Shown piece by piece: positions 36,562-45,795 of a DNA stretch of 64,000 nt. Position 1 is the stretch's first letter. Each line of letters opens with the position of its first letter. Origin of the DNA: Succinivibrionaceae bacterium. Lineage in GTDB: Bacteria; Pseudomonadota; Gammaproteobacteria; Enterobacterales; Succinivibrionaceae. The notes under the pieces were generated by a model. It was given only the letters and a program-made list of their open reading frames with translations, searched no databases and had not been told where the DNA came from. The stretch spans positions 62,001-126,000 of the forward strand of contig JAHZGH010000014.1 in assembly GCA_019420905.1 (NCBI GenBank). Reading direction: 5' to 3'. The translations under genes were made by a program, and so were the position numbers.

Positions 36562-36823
36562 TTTCTTAACCTCAATTGTAATAAAAGAATTCTGTATCAA
36601 AGATCGGTAAAAAACCGATAACCTTTTAATAAAGAGTAGCACCTAACTAATATTGATTGCTGTGAACTACTTCTTCACTTTGTTATGTTGATTTGATTAT
36701 ATATCAAAAAATGGAACACATTACATGTTATGTTCTAAATTTTGAAAAAATCATAAGGCAAAAAAATTGTTAGAATATATTTGTTAATAATTTGTTCCTC
36801 TTTTTTATTTCAGGGATATATTT

Positions 36824-37735
36824 ATGCTGGCTTTTTTACCCATGCCACTTTTGTTCATTATCAACATTATCTTGATTCCGGCAAATTCTATTATCATAGC
36901 AACCCCTATTATTCTATTAGGAATAGTTCGCTTTGTTCTTCCTTTCAAAAGCATCACATTCTTTATAGAAAAATGTAATTACTATTTTTATAGAATTTGG
37001 GTATTCAACAACCGCTTAATCATCGCCTTAACTAATGATATTAAGTGGCATATAGAAGGAGATGAAATTTTAACCACCAAAAAATCCTGTATAGTCATTT
37101 CTAATCATTTAAGCTGGGCTGATATCTTATTCATAGGAATGATCTACCATGGTAAAATTCCAATAACAAAATTTTTTATGAAGCATTCCTTAATTTATAT
37201 ACCATTTGTAGGATTAGCTTGTTATTCTTTAGGAATGCCTTTTTTACGCCGCTATAGTCGAGAACAATTATTAAAAAATCCCGCTTTACGCAAAATTGAT
37301 CTGGACACAACAAAAAAAGCTTGCCGACGTTTAGCTTCTTCTCCTAGTGCCTTAATTAATTTTCTTGAAGGTACACGTTACTCTAAAGAAAAAGCTAAAA
37401 TTGCTAGATCTCCATACAAACATTTAATGCCCCCTAAGGCCGCATCTTTTTCCTTTGCGTTGGGACAAATTGCTGACAAAATTGATTACATCTATAACAC
37501 AACACTATTCTATCCTGACAATCAGCATAAAGCCTTTATTGATTTACTCAAAGGCCGTATGCGTAATGTCTACGTCGATATTAAAATCATAAAATCCACA
37601 CAAGATTTAAGCGGCGACTATTTATCAGATAAAGAATACAAGCACCGAATGACCATGATGGCTCGTGATATCTGGAATGAAAAAGATGATATTATCGATA
37701 AATGGTATCAAAAAATTACAAATGAAAAGCAATAG
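36824..37735 (+). CDS. yihG: YihG-like 1-acylglycerol-3-phosphate acyltransferase
   Basis: Inner-membrane PlsC-family acyltransferase of 303 residues. The N-terminal 40 residues are very hydrophobic. The catalytic NHLSWAD (His95, Asp100) and the later EGTR motif in FLEGTRYSKEK are present. YihG of E. coli (310 residues) also lies close to dsbA. The start has AGGGA seven bases upstream. It faces dsbA across a perfect hairpin. Choice of YihG over PlsC or LpxL-like proteins rests on length, motifs and the dsbA neighbour. Confidence 0.85.
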   Translation: MLAFLPMPLLFIINIILIPANSIIIATPIILLGIVRFVLPFKSITFFIEKCNYYFYRIWVFNNRLIIALTNDIKWHIEGDEILTTKKSCIVISNHLSWADILFIGMIYHGKIPITKFFMKHSLIYIPFVGLACYSLGMPFLRRYSREQLLKNPALRKIDLDTTKKACRRLASSPSALINFLEGTRYSKEKAKIARSPYKHLMPPKAASFSFALGQIADKIDYIYNTTLFYPDNQHKAFIDLLKGRMRNVYVDIKIIKSTQDLSGDYLSDKEYKHRMTMMARDIWNEKDDIIDKWYQKITNEKQ

Positions 37736-37744
37736 ATAAAATCA

Positions 37745-37770
37745 GCCTTGCAGAAATGTTTCTGCAAGGC
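37745..37770. terminator. Hairpin between yihG and dsbA
   Basis: A 12-bp inverted repeat (GCCTTGCAGAAA / TTTCTGCAAGGC) with a tiny loop, between convergent stops. T-rich stretches on both sides suggest bidirectional termination. Confidence 0.7.
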
Positions 37771-37785
37771 AGAAAATAAATCTTT

Positions 37786-38421
37786 TTAAGGAAGTGTTAA
37801 TAAATAATCAATTAAATCATTAAAGTCCTCAACACTCTCTATATAATCAAGCTTAGCCAAATATTTACCATTGATTAAAATTTCTGGTACAGCCTCAATC
37901 CCAGACTTTTCTGTCCACTTATTATATTCTGCAACTAACGCTACTGTAGGAAAAGCACTTAACTCCTTCTGATATAGATTTTCAGGTATCCCTAAACTCT
38001 TAAAAATCTCTACAAAATCCTCATTGCTTCTAGGGATTTCATTTTTTTCATGAATATTTTTAAATAATAAGGCATTGAACTCATCTTCAACACTTAAAAT
38101 CTTAGCTACAGCATAAGCAAAAACAGATTTTTCTCCCATAGGACCTCCTAAAAGGCCTACAGGGTTTCTTACAAGCTCAGCTCTACCTTTTACATGCTCA
38201 GCTAACTCTTTAAAAACTCCTTGCATACCAAAACAATGACCGCACCAATAAGAATAAAACTCGCGAATTTCATTTTTCTCAGTACGCGTCTGCGTAGCTA
38301 CCACATAATCTCTCCCTTCTACAAACCGAGGCTCTGTTGTTGCAAAAGAAATATGAGAAAATAACAATAAAAACGCTGCAAATAAAGCAACTAAATATTG
38401 TTTAACAAAACGAATTGACAT
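37786..38421 (-). CDS. dsbA: Periplasmic thiol:disulfide interchange protein DsbA, CGHC type
   Basis: Periplasmic dithiol oxidase of 211 residues with an N-terminal signal peptide (about 1-27, ending SFATTE). The active site is Cys60-Gly-His-Cys63, where enteric DsbA has CPHC; CGHC is the protein disulfide isomerase sequence and can alter redox potential. The cis-Pro loop is AVPEILING. Its ATG shares one base with the TGA of the upstream squalene-synthase-like gene, so translation is probably coupled. No dsbB is in the window. Confidence 0.9.
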   Translation of the reverse strand: MSIRFVKQYLVALFAAFLLLFSHISFATTEPRFVEGRDYVVATQTRTEKNEIREFYSYWCGHCFGMQGVFKELAEHVKGRAELVRNPVGLLGGPMGEKSVFAYAVAKILSVEDEFNALLFKNIHEKNEIPRSNEDFVEIFKSLGIPENLYQKELSAFPTVALVAEYNKWTEKSGIEAVPEILINGKYLAKLDYIESVEDFNDLIDYLLTLP

Positions 38422-39449
38422 CAGTTATTATCCTTCATCAAGATAGCAGATATGTCTTTATTCCACCAAGAAACCCTAGAACTTAATTCCTCAGGAGAAC
38501 GCCTAAGTCTAGGTATGTTTTTACTTATAATTGTAAATAATAAACGTAGACTCCAATTATGCTTGACGCAAAGATTACTCAATACCAATAAAAATTTAAG
38601 CTGGCGACGACTTATTTTAATGCTCACGGAAGATTGCTGATTGTTATTGCTTATTTTTTTCAAGGTTGCAGTAGCCATTAAGATATTTACATAACAAAAA
38701 CGTCTAATGCCTGCTTCATATGATGGTATCTTACAGATAAAATCTAAAGCATCATCTAGATGACCTTGACATAGATGAATGTATTCTTGCTCAACACTTT
38801 TAGAATCTTTATTATAAGGAAGAAAACTTACGTGACGCTCTGCATCTACTGCACGGTCTTTTAAAATGTTAGTAAGCTGTAACCCTTCTCCAAAACTTAC
38901 AGCTAAAGACATCAATGCCTGTTTATCAATATTATGATTATGCTCTGCAAATAATGCAGCTAATAACTCGCCAACTACACCAGCAACAAAATAACAATAA
39001 TTATCTACATCTTGACGTTGTTCAATCTTAAAGCCATCCAAACTTTTTGCCATGCCAAAAGCTAGGATGCTCACGCCTTTTCCTAAAATTTGCTTAATTT
39101 TAAGAGGAAAAGAAGCTGTACATTCCACTACAGCAAGCATATCATCTATAAGCTTACGCTCACTAATAATTGCGCCTTGCGTAATAGCTAAAGCTTTACG
39201 GTGTAAAGATAAAAGTTCTAATTCATCAGCAAAATTAGTTAATGCAAATTGAGCAAAAGATTTAAGCCAAAAAATTTTATGATTTACAGGAGCTTTAGGA
39301 TCATCCTCAACAGTATCGGCTATGCGGCAAAGCAAATAAGCATTTGCGACATAATCTTTCAAAGGTGCTGGTAACATTGGAATAGTTAAGGCAAAACTTC
39401 TTGATACTCCCAAAAGATGATTCATTTGTAACTGCTGATCAATTTTCAC
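38421..39449 (-). CDS. Squalene/phytoene synthase family protein
   Basis: A 342-residue trans-isoprenyl synthase of the head-to-head class. The first Asp-rich motif is CRIADTVEDD (Asp45-Asp50) and the second is NILKDRAVDAERH (Asp198, Asp202). YCYFVAGVVGELL near 151-163 is the squalene-synthase signature between them. These features favour squalene synthase over phytoene synthase. No clear C-terminal membrane anchor is seen. The start is GTG at 39449. No hopene cyclase, HpnD/E or carotenoid gene is nearby; the only partner is dsbA, which begins at its stop codon. Confidence 0.82.
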   Translation of the reverse strand: MKIDQQLQMNHLLGVSRSFALTIPMLPAPLKDYVANAYLLCRIADTVEDDPKAPVNHKIFWLKSFAQFALTNFADELELLSLHRKALAITQGAIISERKLIDDMLAVVECTASFPLKIKQILGKGVSILAFGMAKSLDGFKIEQRQDVDNYCYFVAGVVGELLAALFAEHNHNIDKQALMSLAVSFGEGLQLTNILKDRAVDAERHVSFLPYNKDSKSVEQEYIHLCQGHLDDALDFICKIPSYEAGIRRFCYVNILMATATLKKISNNNQQSSVSIKISRRQLKFLLVLSNLCVKHNWSLRLLFTIISKNIPRLRRSPEELSSRVSWWNKDISAILMKDNN

Positions 39450-39620
39450 ACTTTTATCCTTATATCCTATATGCTCAACTACTCAATCCTAACACTAGCA
39501 CCAAAAATATCAAGCAATCATAAATAGCTTTTTATATAAAAAAGAACAAAAATTTTACTTTATACCATTCTAAATTTGATGTAATTTAAACTAACTAGGA
39601 TAATATTTTTTTGGTGATTT

Positions 39621-40109
39621 ATGAAAAATACAAACACAGCAAAAGGCCCTTCAGGAAATCTGCTCCTTAGAACTTTAGCTATGCCTGGCGATACTAATCC
39701 TGCAGGAGATATTTTCGGCGGATGGATTATGTCTCAAATGGATATTGCAGGAGCAATTTTAGCTCGAGAAATTGCTTGCGGAAGAATTGTTACTGTAGCA
39801 GTTGATGCTATGTCCTTTATTCATCCTGTAAGTGTAGGTGACGTTGTCTGCTGCTATGGTCATTGCACTCATCTTGGTAATACTTCCTTAAAAATAGAAC
39901 TTGAAATTTGGGTAAAAAATCTCACTGAAGGAAATAATCACGAACGAGCTGAAAGAAGTTTAGTTACAAAAGGGACCTACACATATGTAGCTGTAGACCG
40001 TTATGGGAAACCGCGTAAGCTTCCGCCAACAGCAGAATATATCGCTAAATATGGTATAGATGCAGCAAGTATTGGCTTAAACCCTGACGGTAGTGTGCGT
40101 ACCTACTAA
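39621..40109 (+). CDS. yciA: Acyl-CoA thioesterase YciA
   Basis: Hotdog-fold thioesterase that hydrolyses acyl-CoA; 162 residues. LAMPGDTNPAGDIFGGWIMSQMDIAGA contains the catalytic Asp and substrate-loop residues of YciA, followed by VAVDAMSFIHPVSVGDVV. The 3' end overlaps convergent acrR by 33 bases. It is monocistronic. Confidence 0.93.
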   Translation: MKNTNTAKGPSGNLLLRTLAMPGDTNPAGDIFGGWIMSQMDIAGAILAREIACGRIVTVAVDAMSFIHPVSVGDVVCCYGHCTHLGNTSLKIELEIWVKNLTEGNNHERAERSLVTKGTYTYVAVDRYGKPRKLPPTAEYIAKYGIDAASIGLNPDGSVRTY

Positions 40110-40742
40110 ATCAACTGTAAAATGACTCAGTTCTTTTAAAGTCATATCCACATAAAAAGGAAAATGATTTACAATTTCCGCAGAAAATGCTGTTCTTAAA
40201 GTATGAACATAGCCCGTCATAAACACCATCAAATAATCGGCAGCTGCTTTAACGTCTAAATTAACTGGTAACTGTCCTTTACGGACGCAATTTTTTAAAA
40301 CATCCATGAATGTGCGCCTTCTAAACTCAACAAGCTTCATAAAACGCTGGCGCAATTCATCATCTCCGACTGTACCACGAAAAATATTGCCGAATAACTC
40401 AAAAATACTTGAACGAAAAAATTGAATGCTTTTTTCATCAGAATGAGAAAGCATCCATGAACGTAAGCAATCTAATGGATTCTCTTCTTCAATCTTTGTA
40501 GCATCAACTAAAAAAGAGCTTGATATTGATAATAACTCTCTATCTGTACGATCGCATAATTCCAAAAGCAAATCACGTTTATCATCAAAATGCCAGTAAA
40601 TAGCTCCTCGTGTTACACCAGCATATTTTGCTATATCTGATAAGCTAGTACGCTCAAAACCACGGCGCGAAAATAAACGTAAAGCTGAATCTAATATTGC
40701 TTTACGTGTTTTTTGAGCATCTTCATGTGAATGTCGAGCCAC
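40077..40742 (-). CDS. acrR: TetR-family repressor AcrR
   Basis: A 221-residue TetR regulator. The helix-turn-helix TSLSDIAKYAGVTRGAIYWHFDDKRDL at about 32-58 is close to E. coli AcrR, whose opening MARKTKQEAQ resembles MARHSHEDAQ here. The C-terminal helical part binds diverse drugs in AcrR. It is divergent from acrA-acrB, and a near-consensus AcrR operator lies 50 bases upstream of its start, implying autorepression and control of the pump. Confidence 0.93.
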   Translation of the reverse strand: MARHSHEDAQKTRKAILDSALRLFSRRGFERTSLSDIAKYAGVTRGAIYWHFDDKRDLLLELCDRTDRELLSISSSFLVDATKIEEENPLDCLRSWMLSHSDEKSIQFFRSSIFELFGNIFRGTVGDDELRQRFMKLVEFRRRTFMDVLKNCVRKGQLPVNLDVKAAADYLMVFMTGYVHTLRTAFSAEIVNHFPFYVDMTLKELSHFTVDLVGTHTTVRV

Positions 40743-40792
40743 GATCTTTCTCCTAGTTTAAATAATAGTTTTTTCTACTAATAGATTCTAAC

Positions 40793-40814
40793 ACACACAT
40801 CCAAACATGTATGT
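40793..40814. promoter_or_regulatory. AcrR operator
   Basis: ACACACAT-N6-ATGTATGT, an inverted repeat with one mismatch. The E. coli acrR/acrA operator, as I recall it, is ACATACAT-N6-ATGTATGT, with the same arms and spacing. It lies in the acrR-acrA interval, closer to acrR. Confidence 0.75.
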
Positions 40815-41247
40815 ATGTTTATTTCTTTATATATTTAATAAGTTAACTATCAATCATTAAACATAATCTAAATCTAAAATATTAGAAATAAGAGCGTATA
40901 ACATATATCTTTTTCAATTAAAAAATAATTGATGTTAAAGCTTTTGTCTTGCAAGCAGCTAAAAAATACTAACTCTACAAAATAAAGAGGGAAAATATTA
41001 TTTTAATTCTTCAGCTTTTATTGTTTTTATTTGATGATTAAAAAAGGTTACAGCGATAAAAATAGCTAATAGGGCTAAATATACCATACAGATAATGACT
41101 TTCTGTATAATATAATCTTTTTAAGATTTAACTATAATTACAAGAACTTGTAATATGAAAACTAAAAGTTTTGAACTAAATTATCAGCTCTCGCTTTAGT
41201 TAAAATTTTTATATTCCTTGCACTTCCGCAAATTAGAAGGACTTCTT
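40815..41247. other. acrR-acrA intergenic region
   Basis: About 430 AT-rich bases. TATAAT hexamers at about 41105-41116 on the plus strand probably belong to an acrA promoter, but no convincing -35 accompanies them. A small minus-strand ORF (40998-41087) is listed separately. Nothing else is evident. Confidence 0.5.
40998..41087 (-). CDS. Possible 29-residue membrane peptide
   Basis: An ATG ORF encoding a hydrophobic stretch (VYLALLAIFIAVTFF at 2-16) and then a charged tail (KTIKAEELK). The layout is that of a single-span small membrane protein, beside genes for an efflux pump. There is no good ribosome site, and hydrophobic ORFs of this size are common by chance in AT-rich DNA. It is not similar to AcrZ. 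Confidence 0.2.
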   Translation of the reverse strand: MVYLALLAIFIAVTFFNHQIKTIKAEELK

Positions 41248-42411
41248 ATGTCTTTATTTAAAAAAAAACTTATAGTCCCTTGTACCATTGCGTTAGCCTT
41301 GAGTCTTAGCGCTTGTGACAAACAGCAGGCTGCCCCTCAACAATCAGCCATGCCTGTAGATGTCTTTGAAGTTTCCACTCTAGATGTTCCTGTAATATCT
41401 CACCTTACCGGACGTGCTAACGCTACTCGCAAAGCTGAGGTTAGACCTCAAGTTTCAGGAATTTTGCAAAAGCGTCTATTTACTGAAGGTTCTTCTATAA
41501 AACAAGGAGACCAGTTATATCAAATTGATCCTGCCATTTATGAAGCTAACGTAGCCTCAGCACAAGCTTCGCTAAGCTCAGCTAAAGCTACTGAGCATAC
41601 AGCAAAACTTAAAGCTAATCGTTACGCAAGCTTGCTTGAAAAACATGCTGTAAGCAAACAAGACTACGATGATGCTCAGGCAGCTTATTTAACCGCTAAA
41701 GCAGCTGTTGAATCAGCTCAGGCTGCCTTACGTACAGCTAATATTAACTTAGCTTATACAAAGGTTTATGCCCCAATTTCAGGAACCATCAACAGATCTA
41801 ATATAACTGAAGGTGCTCTAGTCTCTGCAGCCCAAACAACACCTATGACAACTATTCAGCAATTAGATCCAATCTATGTTGATTTAGGACAAACCGTTGA
41901 GGATAATTTAAGACTGCGAAAAAATATGGCTGAGGGTAAATTACAAAGCAAAAATGGCAAACCCACAGTTGATATCTTCTTTGCTGACGGTAGCCGTTAT
42001 CCTCTACAAGGAGTATTAAAATTTGCAGAAACTTCTGTTGATGAATCAACAGGAATGGTTAATGTTCGCGCCTTAGTGCCAAACCCAGATCACGTACTGT
42101 TGCCAGGAATGTTTTTACGCGGCGATATTAATGAAGGTATTACGCCTGATGCCATCGTAGTAATCGCTTCTGGAATTCAACGTGAAACTAACGGCGTAAC
42201 CTACGTTTATGTTGTAAATGAACAAAATACTGTCGAGCGCATCAATGTTACCTTAGGAATACAGTTTGAAAACTATTATGTAATTAATGACGGCTTAAAA
42301 CCTGGAGCTAAGGTTATTATTAGCAATATTCAAAAAATTCGTCCCGGAGCTTCAGTTCAAATTGCAACAACAGCAACTGTAGATCAAGACTCTACTGCTA
42401 TAAAACAATAA
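41248..42411 (+). CDS. acrA: RND efflux periplasmic adaptor AcrA
   Basis: Membrane-fusion lipoprotein linking AcrB to an outer-membrane channel; 387 residues (E. coli 397). The start at 41248 has AAGGA six bases upstream; a TTG ten codons earlier is rejected. The signal ends with lipobox LSAC (Cys23). The lipoyl half-motif RPQVSGILQKRLFTEGSSIKQGD, the coiled-coil hairpin (about 100-165) and the barrel domains follow in order. acrB starts 19 bases downstream. No outer-membrane channel gene is in the window. Confidence 0.95.
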   Translation: MSLFKKKLIVPCTIALALSLSACDKQQAAPQQSAMPVDVFEVSTLDVPVISHLTGRANATRKAEVRPQVSGILQKRLFTEGSSIKQGDQLYQIDPAIYEANVASAQASLSSAKATEHTAKLKANRYASLLEKHAVSKQDYDDAQAAYLTAKAAVESAQAALRTANINLAYTKVYAPISGTINRSNITEGALVSAAQTTPMTTIQQLDPIYVDLGQTVEDNLRLRKNMAEGKLQSKNGKPTVDIFFADGSRYPLQGVLKFAETSVDESTGMVNVRALVPNPDHVLLPGMFLRGDINEGITPDAIVVIASGIQRETNGVTYVYVVNEQNTVERINVTLGIQFENYYVINDGLKPGAKVIISNIQKIRPGASVQIATTATVDQDSTAIKQ

Positions 42412-42430
42412 TTGACGGAGAGTTAAACTC

Positions 42431-45400
42431 ATGGCTCGTTTCTTTATCGAACGCCCAATTTTTGCATGGGTAATCGCCATCGTCATCATGTTAGCCGGAG
42501 CTTTGGCGGTCTGGACTTTACCTATTTCGCAATATCCTACCATCGCCCCGCCATCTGTTTCCATTAAAGCTACTTATCCTGGTGCTGACGCCGCTACAGT
42601 TGAGCGTTCTGTAACCCAGATTATTGAACAGAACATGACTGGACTTGATGGTTATATGTATATGTCAGCTAGCTCTGACTCATACGGAAACTCAAGCATA
42701 ACTATCACCTTTGAGCCAGGCACTGATCCTGATATTGCTCAAGTACAGGTTCAAAATAAGATGCAACAAACTCAATCCCAGCTTCCTACTACAGTTCAGG
42801 AAAATGGTATTGACGTTTCAAAATCTACAGATGCTTTCTTAATGGTTGTATCTTTAGTATCAAAGGATACTCAACATACTAACTATGAAATTTCTGATTT
42901 CTTAGAAAGTACTGTAAAAGAACCTTTAGCTCGTGTAGCCGGTGTAGGATCCTTGACTGTTTTTGGTACCCAATACGCTATGCGCATTTGGCTTGATCCG
43001 CAGAAGCTTGCAAATTTAAAAATATCTGCAAGTGAAATTACTGCAGCAATTAAAGCTCAAAATGCTCAGGTAACCTATGGCTCCTTAGGAGGAACTCCTG
43101 CAACTCCAGGGCAGTTGTACTCTTATACTATTACAGGTCAAAAGCGACTGGAAAACGTAGAGCAATTTGAAAATATTCTCCTTCGTGTAAATCCTGACGG
43201 TACAAAAGTTAGACTTAAAGATGTTGCTCGTATTGAATTAGGTGCAGAATCTTATAACTTTAATGGACGCTATAACGGTCTTGCTGCTTCAGGTATTGCT
43301 ATTAACCTTTCTTCTGGAGCCAATGCTTTAGATACAGCTAAAAATGTTAAAGCTTTAATTAATAATTTACAGCCTTACTTCCCTGAATGGGCTGAGCTTG
43401 TATATCCTTACGATACTACCGAATTCATCAATGTATCAATTAACGAAGTATTCCACACTTTAATTGAAGCTGTGATCTTGGTTATCTTGATCATGTATTT
43501 GTTCTTACAGAATTTCCGTGCAACTTTGATTCCATCCATCACTGTGCCGGTTGTGCTTTTAGGAACTTTTGCCATAATGTCTGCCTTAGACTTCTCAATT
43601 AATACTTTAACCATGTTTGGTTTAGTATTAGCTATTGGTCTATTAGTAGATGATGCTATCGTGGTAGTAGAAAACGTTGAACGTATCTTAAAGGAGCATC
43701 CTGAGCTTACGCCTAAGCAAGCCACTATCATTTCCATGGAAGAAATTACCGGCGCCTTAATTGGTATTGCTTTGGTACTTTCAGCTGTATTCATTCCAAT
43801 GGCCTTCTTTGGTGGATCTACAGGTATTATTTATCGCCAGTTCTCAATAACCATTGTTTCTGCGATGGTGCTGTCTGTACTTATAGCCATCATCTTAACT
43901 CCGGCACTTTGTGCTTCTATGCTCCAAGGCCATAATGAAAGAAAACAAAATAGTTCTGGCTTTTTAGGCAAGATAAATAATATTTTTGATACGATTTGGT
44001 ACCCAGTACGTAAACTCCTAACATGGTGGAATAATTTCTTTGAATTTACCTCTGCAGCCTACCAAGCTCATGTACGCAAGATTGTCCAAAAAATTAAACG
44101 CCATTTATTATATTATGTGGTTATTTGTCTAGCCTTAGGTTTCTGCTTTGTTCGCATTCCTAGCTCCTTCCTTCCTACAGAGGATCAAGGCGTATTGATG
44201 GCTATGGCAAACTTACCTGCTGGATCTACTAGAGAGCAAACAGATTTAGTTTTAGATAAAATAAAAGACTACTTCTTAACCTCTGAAAAAGAAAATGTGG
44301 AAAGTATTTTGACTGTATCTGGATTCTCTTTTGCTGGAAGAGGTCAAAATATGGGTATGGGCTTTATCAAGATGAAAGATTGGTCTGAAAGACAACGCGC
44401 AGATCAGCATGTTGACAGCATTGCCAATCGATCAATTATGCCTCTATTAGGAATTCGTGAAGGCCTAGCCTATGCATTTAATATTCCTGCAATTCCAGAA
44501 TTAGGTACTGCATCAGGATTTGATCTTTACCTGCAAGATGTCGCTGGAGCCGGACACGATGCCTTAATGAAAGTGCGGAATGACTATATCTACGCCGCTC
44601 AAAAATCTCCACTTTTAACTCAGGTTCGTGTTAATGGTCAAGATGATAGCCCTCAGCTCAAATTAAATATTGACTATGAAAAAGCAATGTCTTTAGGATT
44701 AAATGCCAACGACATCAATACGACCTTGTCTACAGCATGGGGTTCTGCTTATGTAGATAACTTTATGGACAGAAACCGAGTTAAAAAAGTTTATGTCCAA
44801 GCAGAAGCTAATACTCGCATGAGCGAAAATGACTTGCATAAATGGTATGTAAAAAATAATCTTGGAGAAATGGTTCCATTTAGTGCTTTTGCTACTACTG
44901 AATGGACATATGGAGCACCTAGCTTACAGCGCTTCAATGGTGTTCCTGCTGTTAACATCCAAGGTTCCGCTGCTCCTGGAGTTTCTTCAGGTGAAGCCAT
45001 GGCCGAAATGCAGCGTATTGCTGATGAAATTTTACCTTTAGGCTATTCTATTTCTTGGAATGGCGCTTCTTATCAGGAAAAACTCGCAGGCGATCAAGGT
45101 CCTATGTTATATACAGTATCGTTATTGATCGTATTTTTATCATTAGCAGCACTTTATGAAAGCTGGTCAATTCCGTTTGCTGTAATGCTAGTTGTTCCTT
45201 TAGGAATCATTGGTGCTGTTCTAGCTGCACTTATAACTCAATATGTACCAGTAAGAACTGTGCTCTCAAACGATGTTTACTTCCAGGTAGGACTTTTAAC
45301 AACCGTAGGTTTATCAGCAAAAAATGCTATTTTGATTGTAGAGTTTGCAAAAGAACTTTATGACAGAGGTATGCGTTTAACTGATGCTGTGGTTCAAGCA

Positions 45401-45691
45401 TCTCGTCTGCGCTTCCGTCCAATTTTAATGACTTCTATGGCATTTATTTTGGGCGTATTACCGTTAGCATTAAGCTCCGGAGCTGGTGCTGCAGGTCGTA
45501 ATGAAATTGGTATTTGCGTAATTGGCGGTATGTTTACTGCCACTGTATTAGCAATTTTCTTTGTACCAATATTCTTCGTTCTTGTAATGAGATACTTTAC
45601 TAAGTATATTCCTGCTGAAGAAAAAGCTAAGCTTGCAGCTGAACAGCAAGCAAAGATTGATGCTATTACAAAAGCTAAAGGCAAATCATAA
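42431..45691 (+). CDS. acrB: RND multidrug efflux transporter AcrB
   Basis: Proton-driven inner-membrane trimeric pump; 1086 residues against 1049 in E. coli. The opening MARFFIERPIFAWVIAIVIM is near-identical to AcrB. The proton-relay Asp pair is in IGLLVDDAIVVVENVER. The extra length is mainly an insertion of roughly 25 residues on the cytoplasmic side after TM6 (LCASMLQGHNERKQ, then Trp-rich WYPVRKLLTWWNN), plus a charged Ala/Lys C-terminus. It is in an operon with acrA, with a strong terminator after it. Confidence 0.96.
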   Translation: MARFFIERPIFAWVIAIVIMLAGALAVWTLPISQYPTIAPPSVSIKATYPGADAATVERSVTQIIEQNMTGLDGYMYMSASSDSYGNSSITITFEPGTDPDIAQVQVQNKMQQTQSQLPTTVQENGIDVSKSTDAFLMVVSLVSKDTQHTNYEISDFLESTVKEPLARVAGVGSLTVFGTQYAMRIWLDPQKLANLKISASEITAAIKAQNAQVTYGSLGGTPATPGQLYSYTITGQKRLENVEQFENILLRVNPDGTKVRLKDVARIELGAESYNFNGRYNGLAASGIAINLSSGANALDTAKNVKALINNLQPYFPEWAELVYPYDTTEFINVSINEVFHTLIEAVILVILIMYLFLQNFRATLIPSITVPVVLLGTFAIMSALDFSINTLTMFGLVLAIGLLVDDAIVVVENVERILKEHPELTPKQATIISMEEITGALIGIALVLSAVFIPMAFFGGSTGIIYRQFSITIVSAMVLSVLIAIILTPALCASMLQGHNERKQNSSGFLGKINNIFDTIWYPVRKLLTWWNNFFEFTSAAYQAHVRKIVQKIKRHLLYYVVICLALGFCFVRIPSSFLPTEDQGVLMAMANLPAGSTREQTDLVLDKIKDYFLTSEKENVESILTVSGFSFAGRGQNMGMGFIKMKDWSERQRADQHVDSIANRSIMPLLGIREGLAYAFNIPAIPELGTASGFDLYLQDVAGAGHDALMKVRNDYIYAAQKSPLLTQVRVNGQDDSPQLKLNIDYEKAMSLGLNANDINTTLSTAWGSAYVDNFMDRNRVKKVYVQAEANTRMSENDLHKWYVKNNLGEMVPFSAFATTEWTYGAPSLQRFNGVPAVNIQGSAAPGVSSGEAMAEMQRIADEILPLGYSISWNGASYQEKLAGDQGPMLYTVSLLIVFLSLAALYESWSIPFAVMLVVPLGIIGAVLAALITQYVPVRTVLSNDVYFQVGLLTTVGLSAKNAILIVEFAKELYDRGMRLTDAVVQASRLRFRPILMTSMAFILGVLPLALSSGAGAAGRNEIGICVIGGMFTATVLAIFFVPIFFVLVMRYFTKYIPAEEKAKLAAEQQAKIDAITKAKGKS

Positions 45692-45710
45692 ACTTCAATT
45701 TAAATAAAAT

Positions 45711-45740
45711 AAAAGGCTGAATCGTAATATTCAGCCTTTT
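45711..45740 (+). terminator. Terminator after acrB
   Basis: A 12-bp stem (AAAAGGCTGAAT / ATTCAGCCTTTT) with a 6-base loop and a run of T, just beyond the acrB stop. Confidence 0.92.
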
Positions 45741-45795
45741 TTTTGAGCATTATTTTTTTATATAAAATTATTTTTTACATAAAAAGCTTAAAAAG

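Noticed and set aside
43408..43794. 128-codon minus-strand frame inside acrB
   Set aside because: It is a shadow of the strongly conserved acrB coding strand, with no ribosome site and no domain.
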